Source: a virus
Length of the DNA stretch: 38,936 bases
Reading direction: 5' to 3' (one strand)
Virus record (IMG/VR): IMGVR_UViG_3300048839_000281
Coordinates: 1 to 38,936 of that record
Part shown: piece by piece, positions 30,653 through 37,714 of the stretch
Layout of the letters: each line of letters begins with the position of its first letter
Numbering within the stretch: position 1 is the first letter of the stretch
Made by a program: the position numbers and the translations under genes
Notes under the pieces: model-generated
The model's input: the letters and a program-made list of their open reading frames with translations, nothing else
Told to the model about the DNA's origin: nothing
Database searches by the model: none

Positions 30653-32812
30653 ATGAGCAAAGACATCCTTTCACTATACAAAGAGCGCATGAAACAGTCG
30701 ATGACACTGGCCGAACCCCACTGGCAGCGCTCGATTGATAACTACAAGCACTACTTTGGTCGGCTTGACGCTGGCACGAACGATGACTCTAATTACCCCT
30801 TCTACTCAAAGATGAGTTTGTCACTATCCTATGAGGTAGTTGAGACTGTGTTACCCCGACTTATTGGTAAAGATCCTGAGTTTAATTTTGTTGCTCAGGA
30901 AGCTGCCGATGTTAAGTATGAGGACTTGGCAAAGATCACAGTTGGTTCTCAATACGACAACCCCAAACTCGAACTACTCGGTGAGCCAATCTATCTAAAA
31001 CTCATGCGAATGGTGAAGGAATGTTTGATTACAGGTAACGCTGTTGGTCGTCCGATGTGGCGTAGACAAACCAGGCAGATTGCAAAATACATGGCCACGC
31101 TTGAACGCGCTGGTTTCAAAAACGAAAAAGATATTCAAAAAGTTATTCAGGCTGCACAGAAGCTCGGCGCAGAAGATGAGATCAAATACGGCAAGGAGTT
31201 TGCAGAAACCCCGTGGCTGGATGATTTCGATCTCACTCACCTTCCATTTTTCTTTTATTTTGGTGACTGGATTATGGTTGAGCCTGGACGGTTCCGCTAT
31301 CAGATTGAGCGTGAACTGATGACGATTGATGACCTCGAGGACGAAGCAAAACGCTTTGGTTATGACAACGTGGTAATGGATGAGATCCGTGGCAAGCATG
31401 CGACCAAAGACACCTACTTCAACCCAGCTGACGACTCCCCAATCTCCAAGAACTTCATGTGGGAATACTACAATTTGTTTGCTATCGAAGATCAAAGTGC
31501 GTTTGCCACTGATGACGAAAAAGTTCCACTGCTTCGCGTGGACAAAATGTGGGACGCTGATGGAAAAGTCCATGTGTTTGTTAACGAACAATGGGGACTA
31601 ACTGGTACTGGATCATCTGGTAAAGAAGGTTTGATTGCTAATGCAAAAGCCCAGGGCGGTATGCAGAAGGGCGAGCATAAAGAAGAAGGTATTGAAAATC
31701 CATACGACATCAAAAAACCACCATTCATCCACGTCCATGACGTTGTGATCCCTCACTCTTATTTCTCTCGCGGAGAGATTGACTCAATCAAAAAACTCGA
31801 AGATGGTGCGAATGACTTGATGAACATGCGCTTTGATAACTTGCTCCAGTCGATGCTCCAATACTGGCTCTGGAACCCAAAGATGATGAGCAATGCCAAT
31901 GATGAGTTCGTGCCAATTCCAAACACTACTACCGCAGTGAAAGATGTTGAGAAGGCTGTGCGAGTTATTTCTGGAAATGACGTGACGGCTAGTGCCTACA
32001 AAGAAGCAGATAACCTGGTGGCTTCGATCAAATCCATTGCTGGTTTGAACGACTACGCGCAGGGGGTTGAAGGTGGCACTGTCGCTGGTAGAACCTACGG
32101 CGGTATGCGCTTGGTTCAAGAAGTGGCCAATGCTCGATTTATTGTGAAGTCTCGATTGTTTGAAAAAGTTACGCTCAAAGCACTTGGATATTTCATGCTT
32201 GAGTTCTCACGACAGTTCATCTCTAAAGACCGTGTGCGCCGTGTTTCGGGCGAGATGGGTACTACAGTGGAGCATAAGATCAGTGCGGGCGATCTCAAGT
32301 CAATTGCGGGCTTTATGGATCTCAAAGTTGTACCTAACTCTTCAATGGTTATTGACCAACAGGCTGAGGCAATGCGACTCAATGGTGTGGCTGATCGGTT
32401 TGCTACCGAGAAGGGCGCGTTCAAAGACATTCCTGATGAAGTCTATGACAAGTTCCTACTCAAGTTCTTGCAAGCCAATGGTATCACTGACGCAATTTAT
32501 TGGGTACGCGCACGACAAGAAGCTCGTAAAGCTGCAAAAGCTAAGGGTGAAACAGTCGATCAAGGCACGGGCGGAACTGGCAAAGAACTCCTACAACAAG
32601 CAATGGGTGGTGCTATGCCACAACAACCTCCCCAAGTTGGAGGGATGCCAATGCAACCTCCCCAAGTTCCCGCACAGATGGGGGGATTGACACCAACCAT
32701 GCCGATGGGTAATACTCTTCCCATAGGTAATAGTGAAGTGCTACAATCTGACCAGATAGCTGTGCAGCCCAATCCGCTGGAGCAATTACTAAATGCACAA
32801 GCCGTCTCATAA
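30653..32812 (+). CDS. Portal protein
   Basis: A 719-aa protein following the terminase by 5 bases. The early segment YKERMKQSMTLAEPHWQRSI and the block MVKECLITGNAVGRPMWRRQ are typical of portal proteins of the large podovirus class, with a long helical C-terminal half. The end is Pro/Gln/Met-rich (PQQPPQVGGMPMQPPQV), a feature of unstructured portal tails. It forms the dodecameric ring for DNA entry and exit. A 15-base direct repeat (CAACCTCCCCAAGTT) encodes the repeated part of the tail. Confidence 0.85.
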   Translation: MSKDILSLYKERMKQSMTLAEPHWQRSIDNYKHYFGRLDAGTNDDSNYPFYSKMSLSLSYEVVETVLPRLIGKDPEFNFVAQEAADVKYEDLAKITVGSQYDNPKLELLGEPIYLKLMRMVKECLITGNAVGRPMWRRQTRQIAKYMATLERAGFKNEKDIQKVIQAAQKLGAEDEIKYGKEFAETPWLDDFDLTHLPFFFYFGDWIMVEPGRFRYQIERELMTIDDLEDEAKRFGYDNVVMDEIRGKHATKDTYFNPADDSPISKNFMWEYYNLFAIEDQSAFATDDEKVPLLRVDKMWDADGKVHVFVNEQWGLTGTGSSGKEGLIANAKAQGGMQKGEHKEEGIENPYDIKKPPFIHVHDVVIPHSYFSRGEIDSIKKLEDGANDLMNMRFDNLLQSMLQYWLWNPKMMSNANDEFVPIPNTTTAVKDVEKAVRVISGNDVTASAYKEADNLVASIKSIAGLNDYAQGVEGGTVAGRTYGGMRLVQEVANARFIVKSRLFEKVTLKALGYFMLEFSRQFISKDRVRRVSGEMGTTVEHKISAGDLKSIAGFMDLKVVPNSSMVIDQQAEAMRLNGVADRFATEKGAFKDIPDEVYDKFLLKFLQANGITDAIYWVRARQEARKAAKAKGETVDQGTGGTGKELLQQAMGGAMPQQPPQVGGMPMQPPQVPAQMGGLTPTMPMGNTLPIGNSEVLQSDQIAVQPNPLEQLLNAQAVS

Positions 32813-32820
32813 AGGCTGTT

Positions 32821-33282
32821 ATGACGAAACTTTACCTCAAGCGTGACTATGGTTTGGGCGAGACGTATATCATTCGAGAAGTCGAAGATCACCACCTCTC
32901 TTCCTACCAGTATGAGCAGCGAAATATCGACTGTAAAAAGTGCAAAAAAAAGATAACCATACTATGTTCAAACGGCCAATTCAGCAAGTTCTCAGAAATG
33001 TTTTGCCCTGGATGCGTAGATCGCAGGACGGAGGCGTACATAGCAGCAGCTCCAAAATCAGTGGGCTTCGCAACGAAGAACATCCCAAGCTGGCGATTGG
33101 ACATGGAAGGAGCGACACCCGAGGATATATTGACGCGTTCCGAAGGCGACTTCAAAGTTCCCTACAAGAGTCATCAAGAATGGCAAGAGTATTATCAAAG
33201 TCCACACGAATTGAAGAGACAGAGGGAGTTCGAGAAAAATCAGAGGCAAGAGTCCGATCAGCTGTTGAGATCACTCGGCTAA
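32821..33282 (+). CDS. Small zinc-ribbon protein
   Basis: A 153-aa protein with a zinc ribbon: DCKKCKKK (about 38-45) and MFCPGCVD (about 60-67). The second half is polar and helical (SPHELKRQREFEKNQRQES). AAAGG lies 5 bases before the ATG. It follows the portal and overlaps the next gene by 103 bases in another frame. Function unknown; perhaps a head-assembly or DNA-associated factor. Confidence 0.65.
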   Translation: MTKLYLKRDYGLGETYIIREVEDHHLSSYQYEQRNIDCKKCKKKITILCSNGQFSKFSEMFCPGCVDRRTEAYIAAAPKSVGFATKNIPSWRLDMEGATPEDILTRSEGDFKVPYKSHQEWQEYYQSPHELKRQREFEKNQRQESDQLLRSLG

Positions 33283-33512
33283 TTGCGCAACCTGGTTTTA
33301 AGCATTACCAATCATTGTTTGATAGACTTGAAGCTGACGCATACTTTTCACTACGCGCACCCGCTGGCATGAAAAAAGACGATATGTCTTTGGAGTATTA
33401 CATAGGGTATTATGCTGGTGTGTTGAACGTAATTGACGACTTCAAAAGCGTAGCTGACATGGCGAAGGCTGAGGTTGAGAAAGCACGAAAGAGAACAGAA
33501 GATGGCAAATAA
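33180..33512 (+). CDS. Overlapping helical protein
   Basis: A 110-aa protein. Its distinctive part (ITRLIAQPGFKHYQSLFDRL, and YYIGYYAGVLNVIDDFKSVA) lies after the previous gene's stop, but the only in-frame ATG is at 33180, so the two genes overlap by 103 bases. A weak Shine-Dalgarno is all that is seen (ACAAGAG). A longer in-frame start at 32940 is unlikely. Function unknown. Confidence 0.55.
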   Translation: MARVLSKSTRIEETEGVREKSEARVRSAVEITRLIAQPGFKHYQSLFDRLEADAYFSLRAPAGMKKDDMSLEYYIGYYAGVLNVIDDFKSVADMAKAEVEKARKRTEDGK

Positions 33513-33831
33513 TACGAAGGTTTCTAGGGAAGCATGGTGGGAGTCGGTCAAGCGTTCAAAGGACTCAAAATATGTTGAGATCACTGAACCCGAAGCCATA
33601 CCTGCGTTTTCTGCTGATGAGTGGGACTCACTTCGTTTTCGCATTAGCAACCACTCTCTTCGACTTGCTGAGTGCATCAATCCACCTCATCGTGATCCTG
33701 TTGTTTTTCGCTTGTTCCCTCCTCATCTCTGGAACATTGAAGGTGGAAAAATTATGCAAAAAGTTGATGGGAAATGGGTGAGGTTCGTCCCCAGGCTGGA
33801 AGAGAACCTTGATCGTTTTTCAAAGAGCTGA
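33502..33831 (+). CDS. Small unknown head-region protein
   Basis: A 109-aa protein. I chose the ATG at 33502, which overlaps the previous stop by 11 bases, over a TTG at 33475. It has a basic N-terminus (NNTKVSREAWWESVKRSKDS) and a Pro/Arg/Trp-rich later part (INPPHRDPVVFRLFPPHLWN). No family recognised. Confidence 0.6.
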   Translation: MANNTKVSREAWWESVKRSKDSKYVEITEPEAIPAFSADEWDSLRFRISNHSLRLAECINPPHRDPVVFRLFPPHLWNIEGGKIMQKVDGKWVRFVPRLEENLDRFSKS

Positions 33832-33871
33832 TAGCATGTGTAATAAGCAACTATAAAAAGGTAACTAAACT

Positions 33872-34987
33872 ATGGCAACTGACAAACCCTCTTTCCTAAA
33901 TGGTGTTGATCCTACTCCTGACGAGCAAGAGATCATGGATGTACTGGCGGATAATCCCGATCCAGGTGATAATGGAGAAATCAATGATGCGACCCCTAAC
34001 GATACTCAACCAGCGACAACCGAAACTCCAAGTGACACCAGTGGGGACGGCGAGCAGAGTTCCAGTGACTCAGGTGAAGGCGATGCAGGAGGTGGCGATA
34101 CACCACCAGCGGGTGGTGGAGAGAAACCAACGGAACCTACTGGCGATCCAAAAGAAGGAGAACAGCCAGCCGAAGGTGAAGCAGCCAAAAGTGAAAAACA
34201 ACCAGAAAAACCCAGCGACAAAGAAGTAGAGCGCATGCTGAACTTGAAGTTCGGCACGTTCAAATCCCCAGAGGAAGCTGAGAAAGCCTACAAAGAATTG
34301 CAGCGCACACTCACTCGTTTGCGTCAGACTGCAACTGCTCCTGCCACTACTCCTACTGAGAAAAAAGAACAACAAAAAGCAGCCGAGCAGTACATTGCTC
34401 TTGCTAAAAAAACCCCATTGGTTGATGTAAAGATCCCGAACTCAAAAGATTATGTGCTTGATGATGGCACGTATGACATGGACAACTTTGCCCGTGACTT
34501 GGTTCACAATACTACGATGGCTTTTCAACAAGCATTGGTTGGTGGACAGCTTGGCAGTCTCCAATTCGGTTTGCTACAAGAGGCGATGAACGATGAAATT
34601 GTTGCAGCAAAGCAACAGGATCAAGCTCACCAGCGCACAACCAGTATTGAAAACAAACTCTACGAACAGTTCCCAATTCTCAAAACCAATGAGCGCGTGG
34701 CCACACGGCTTGAGCGTGAGATTTTTGGAGAGGTTGCTCGAAGAAAAGCAGCTGCACAAAAAGCTGGTAAAGAGTTTGAACCGATGGTTGAACAGGATTT
34801 TCTCGACCTAGCAACCGACTTACTCAAAGACATCAAGGTTGAAGCAGCTGACGTTCCACAAGAACAGGCTGACCGAGTACCACGTGGTGTAGTAGCTCAA
34901 CCAACTGGCAAAGCGCCTCTCGCTGAGATTGACCAAGACATCGAAGATATGATGAACGTCAAGAAAAAATCTGGTAGTATTTTTTAA
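33872..34987 (+). CDS. Scaffold-like capsid assembly protein
   Basis: A 371-aa protein between the portal and major capsid genes, the usual scaffold position. Residues 1-115 are acidic and low-complexity (Gly, Ser, Thr, Pro, Glu). Residues 115-155 are helical (ERMLNLKFGTFKSPEEAEKA), 205-330 form long helices with Gln and Ala, and the end is basic (MMNVKKKSGSIF), like scaffold tails that bind the capsid. No protease motif is seen, and there is no separate protease in the genome. AAAAAGG is the nearest ribosome binding site. Confidence 0.65.
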   Translation: MATDKPSFLNGVDPTPDEQEIMDVLADNPDPGDNGEINDATPNDTQPATTETPSDTSGDGEQSSSDSGEGDAGGGDTPPAGGGEKPTEPTGDPKEGEQPAEGEAAKSEKQPEKPSDKEVERMLNLKFGTFKSPEEAEKAYKELQRTLTRLRQTATAPATTPTEKKEQQKAAEQYIALAKKTPLVDVKIPNSKDYVLDDGTYDMDNFARDLVHNTTMAFQQALVGGQLGSLQFGLLQEAMNDEIVAAKQQDQAHQRTTSIENKLYEQFPILKTNERVATRLEREIFGEVARRKAAAQKAGKEFEPMVEQDFLDLATDLLKDIKVEAADVPQEQADRVPRGVVAQPTGKAPLAEIDQDIEDMMNVKKKSGSIF

Positions 34988-34992
34988 TACAC

Positions 34993-35064
34993 CGCGGGAT
35001 GGCAGAGAGGTCATGCGCTAAGCTCATAACTTAGACCACGTTGGTTCGACTCCAACTCCCGCAA
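34993..35064 (+). tRNA. Initiator-like tRNA-Met (CAT)
   Basis: A complete cloverleaf. Acceptor arms CGCGGGA / TCCCGCA pair at six of seven positions, leaving the 1-72 pair as C·A, which is the hallmark of bacterial initiator tRNA. U8, the D arm GCA/TGC and the loop CTCATAA (anticodon CAT) fit. The T arm GTTGG-TTCGACT-CCAAC is perfect. The anticodon stem CTAAG/CTTAG lacks the three G-C pairs of a typical initiator. The CCA end is not encoded. An elongator Met or lysidine-modified Ile tRNA cannot be excluded. Confidence 0.8.
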
Positions 35065-35077
35065 CAGTAGGTTTAGC

Positions 35078-35187
35078 CCAGAGGTGGCGGAAATAGTAGA
35101 CGCACTGGCTTGAGATGGTAACATCGGCAAGACCTCCGAAACCGCAGTCGAGCAGACGGTGTGCAGGTGCAAATCCTGTCCAATGGA
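35078..35187 (+). tRNA. tRNA-Leu-like sequence (GAG), degenerate or with an insert
   Basis: The 5' part reads like a Leu tRNA (acceptor CCAGAGG, TGG, then a D arm GCG...CGC and a loop TTGAGAT with anticodon GAG). The 3' part has a T arm (GCAGG-TGCAAAT-CCTGT) and acceptor CCAATGG. However, two acceptor pairs, two pairs of the anticodon stem and the usual T55 fail, and the region between anticodon and T arms is about 41 bases, well over a normal variable arm. It may be a decaying tRNA, or one with an unusual arm. Confidence 0.45.
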
Positions 35188-35210
35188 CTAAACCTATTAG
35201 CAACCCCCTC

Positions 35211-35239
35211 TTGACACTGCCAACCCCCTGTTCTATTCT
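35211..35239 (+). promoter_or_regulatory. Consensus promoter for the major capsid gene
   Basis: TTGACA (35211-35216), a 17-base spacer and TATTCT (35234-35239). It lies 141 bases before the capsid ATG, downstream of the tRNA loci. GGATAATCT is repeated at 35267 and about 26 bases further on, and a CAGAC/GTCTG hairpin lies between them. The strong promoter suits the most abundant virion protein. Confidence 0.75.
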
Positions 35240-35379
35240 GATAGTCAAGTGAAACTGCTACGGCAGGATAATCTTTGACTCAGACCCGTCTGGATAATCT
35301 CGAGTACAAGACCCCCCACTTTTTTCAGTTCACCCCAATATAAAAAATATCTTTTTGCATTTTGCAACAGAAAGGCTAT

Positions 35380-36534
35380 ATGGCTTTAATTGCTGGTGCG
35401 AGAGGAAGTAACAACATCGAACAGTCTCGAAGGAAATATGATGTTTCCGACAAGCTGTGGTTAGTTGATCCTGACCACGCGGTGATGTCTTTCTTCGCAC
35501 GTAAACTAAACAAAGCTCGGGTTATTGACCCTGAGTTCCGCTGGTTCGATAAAGAGCAACCATCTCGTTATGATGCTACAAACTCGACCATCACGGCTGA
35601 CATCACTGCATTGGTAGTGGTAGATGGTACTAAGTTCCGAGACAACGACATCGTGATGAACGTGTCCACTGGTGAGCATATGCTCGTCACTGACATTTCT
35701 ACCAACACGCTGACCGTCAAACGTGGACACGGTAGTACCGCTGCTACGACCTCTACCTCTGATGACACCTTGGTGATCTTGGGTAGCTCGTATCAAGAGC
35801 ATGCTGCTTCTGGTATTGCCAGAACCACCAAAGCTGTGAAGCGACACAACTACACGCAAATCTTCCGTGAACCAATCGAGGTCACTGGAACTGAGGATGC
35901 GACTGAGTTGTATGCTGGTGGAAATGACTTGGCTCAACTGCGCCGAGAACATTTGCAAATCCACATGACTGACATTGAGCGGTCTGCCTTCTTCGGTGAA
36001 GCCAAAGAAGATGTGACTGGTACTCAACCACAGCGCACAAGTGCTGGTGTCAAGTCGTTCTTGACCTCTAACCTCAAAAACGCCTCTGGTGTTTTGACTG
36101 AGGCTGAGTTCGAGGACTGGGTACGCATGTTGTTCGACAAAGGTGGCGATAAGAAAATGGGCTTCCTGTCCCCTCTCATCGGTTCCGCTGTCAACTCATG
36201 GGCTGCTGGTAAACTCCAGATGTTCCCGAAGGATAAAACCTACGGTATCGGCATCTCTAGTTACCTAAGCATCCACGGTCAACTCGACTTCGTTATCGAG
36301 AAGCTGTTCTCTGAGAACGCTACTTGGAACGGAATGGGCTTTGGTCTGGACATGAGCTTGGTTGGACAACGCTACTTGGGTGGTAACGGCAAAAACCGTG
36401 ACACCAAGCTGTTGAAAGATCGACAGTCCACTGACGTAGACGGTGTGAAAGAAGAATATCTCTCTGAGATCGGCTTCTGGTTAGCACTCGAAAATCGTCA
36501 TGGTTTGCTCTACGGAGTCACCAGTTACTCATAA
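35380..36534 (+). CDS. Major capsid protein, SU10/DUF5309-type
   Basis: A 384-aa protein. The start block RKYDVSDKLWLVDPDHAVMS, the segment IARTTKAVKRHNYTQIFREP and the end EEYLSEIGFWLALENRHGLL fit the SU10-type (DUF5309) family of HK97-fold capsid proteins. The ATG at 35380 has GAAAGG 4 bases upstream; a TTG at 35362 in frame is not preferred. It follows the scaffold-like gene and tRNAs, has its own promoter and is followed by a strong terminator. Confidence 0.88.
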   Translation: MALIAGARGSNNIEQSRRKYDVSDKLWLVDPDHAVMSFFARKLNKARVIDPEFRWFDKEQPSRYDATNSTITADITALVVVDGTKFRDNDIVMNVSTGEHMLVTDISTNTLTVKRGHGSTAATTSTSDDTLVILGSSYQEHAASGIARTTKAVKRHNYTQIFREPIEVTGTEDATELYAGGNDLAQLRREHLQIHMTDIERSAFFGEAKEDVTGTQPQRTSAGVKSFLTSNLKNASGVLTEAEFEDWVRMLFDKGGDKKMGFLSPLIGSAVNSWAAGKLQMFPKDKTYGIGISSYLSIHGQLDFVIEKLFSENATWNGMGFGLDMSLVGQRYLGGNGKNRDTKLLKDRQSTDVDGVKEEYLSEIGFWLALENRHGLLYGVTSYS

Positions 36535-36563
36535 ACTTGAAATCAGTTTAGTAACAAAGCGAG

Positions 36564-36587
36564 AGCCTCCCTTCGGGGAGGCTTTTG
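36564..36587 (+). terminator. Rho-independent terminator after the capsid gene
   Basis: AGCCTCCC (36564-36571), TTCG loop, GGGAGGCT (36576-36583) and a T-run. It is a perfect 8-base stem with a stable tetraloop. Confidence 0.92.
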
Positions 36588-36602
36588 TGTTATCTTAGTT
36601 TT

Positions 36603-36660
36603 GGAGGTTTTCGTCATGGCTTACCTCCTTTCGCAGATGCCTCCTATACACGGGAGGCAT
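36603..36660 (+). promoter_or_regulatory. Two further hairpins around a second start codon
   Basis: GGAGGT (36603-36608) pairs with ACCTCC (36623-36628), with an ATG (36616) in the loop; GGAGG is also a ribosome binding site for that ATG. Then ATGCCTCC (36637-36644) / GGAGGCAT (36653-36660) forms a second perfect stem. With the capsid terminator, three CCTCC/GGAGG hairpins follow each other and could mispair, a regulatory layout. Confidence 0.55.
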
Positions 36661-36711
36661 TTGTTTTGGTATAGTGTTTTCAGTAGCAAAATTATAATAA
36701 GGAGAAAAGCT

Positions 36712-37092
36712 ATGATATTCACATCACCCTACCGCAAGTTGAGCGTGGTATTACGCCCTGCGAGATACGTTTTTGACCAAGAAGGCCAGCGCCGATTTAA
36801 GGCTGGTATTAGAGCTGAGTTCATGGACGGTGCGTTCCGCACTGACGATGAAGAAACCATTGAGTTGATGATGGCTCACCCTGGACTTGGGTCTGAGTTC
36901 CATGCTCAAAACAAACCAGTTCCAAAAGAAGTTGAGAAAAAAAACATCGAAGAGAAAAAGAAAAAAGAGGATGAGCTAGCCGAGCTGACTCATGCCGACA
37001 AAACTAACAAGAAGCCAAACTCAAAAGCAAGCTCTGAGTCTACCTCAGAAGAAATTGATCGAGAGTTGGGACTCAATAAAAAAGGTAAATAA
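36712..37092 (+). CDS. Small head protein with a charged tail
   Basis: A 126-aa protein. AAGGAG lies about 8 bases before the ATG at 36712. The N-terminal 60 residues are beta-rich (YRKLSVVLRPARYVFDQEGQ) as in capsid-associated decoration or head-fibre proteins; the rest is polar and Lys/Glu-rich (VEKKNIEEKKKKEDELAELT). An in-frame ATG at 36616, with its own GGAGG, would add 32 residues; it lies in the hairpin cluster, so I use the downstream start. Function inferred from position. Confidence 0.65.
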   Translation: MIFTSPYRKLSVVLRPARYVFDQEGQRRFKAGIRAEFMDGAFRTDDEETIELMMAHPGLGSEFHAQNKPVPKEVEKKNIEEKKKKEDELAELTHADKTNKKPNSKASSESTSEEIDRELGLNKKGK

Positions 37093-37097
37093 ACTCT

Positions 37098-37712
37098 ATG
37101 CTCATAACCACCGCTGAGCCTATTCTAAAAAAAGCATCCGCACGACTGAATGAAAAAACAGTGGTGACTGACTCTAATCGTCTGAGTTTTTTCAATCAAG
37201 CTGCGGATCATGTTGTTGGGTACTCGAAGTGGGATTGGGCTAAAAAAGAAGCAACCATCACGCTGACACTCAACCAGACCACGGTTGATCTTGAAGCTGA
37301 AATATCGGACTACAACTCGATGTGGGGTCTATCTGATGAAGAGTCAGACTATGACGACTCAATCAAAATCTCTTTGTCCAGAGACAATAAAACGCTGAGT
37401 ATTTTGCAGGATGTGGCAGCTGGAACCGAACTAAAAGTCTGGTACTACCAGTCACACGTTGATGTCACCTCGGCCACTGCAACTCTAAACATCCCCTTCC
37501 CAAAGGAAATGACAACTGCATTGGTGCTATACATCAAGCATTTAGTTCACGATGGCAAACGTCAGCGTAACGATGCCCGCAATGCCATTCTTGACTATCA
37601 GGAAGTAATGGAGGAACTGGTTGTGCAGGGGGCTTCAAAGAAGTCCTCGAGTAAACCGAAGCAGATCCAGCATCCGCTATCAGGGTACAGGCGCACGTAT
37701 GCTAGACACTAA
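37098..37712 (+). CDS. Head-to-tail adaptor-like protein
   Basis: A 204-aa protein after the capsid genes. Its helical N-terminus (AEPILKKASARLNEKTVVTD), middle beta segment (VWYYQSHVDVTSATATLNIP) and helical end (MTTALVLYIKHLVHDGKRQR) match the layout of podovirus adaptor or gateway proteins that bind the portal. AAAGG lies before the ATG. The basic C-terminus (SSSKPKQIQHPLSGYRRTYA) may contact DNA or the portal. Confidence 0.65.
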   Translation: MLITTAEPILKKASARLNEKTVVTDSNRLSFFNQAADHVVGYSKWDWAKKEATITLTLNQTTVDLEAEISDYNSMWGLSDEESDYDDSIKISLSRDNKTLSILQDVAAGTELKVWYYQSHVDVTSATATLNIPFPKEMTTALVLYIKHLVHDGKRQRNDARNAILDYQEVMEELVVQGASKKSSSKPKQIQHPLSGYRRTYARH

Positions 37713-37714
37713 TT

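Noticed and set aside
32624-32667. Direct repeat CAACCTCCCCAAGTT as a regulatory site
   Set aside because: It encodes the repeated PPQV part of the portal tail, so protein repetition explains it.
32940-33179. Longer start of the overlapping helical gene
   Set aside because: The extension would overlap the zinc-ribbon gene almost entirely and has no ribosome binding site.
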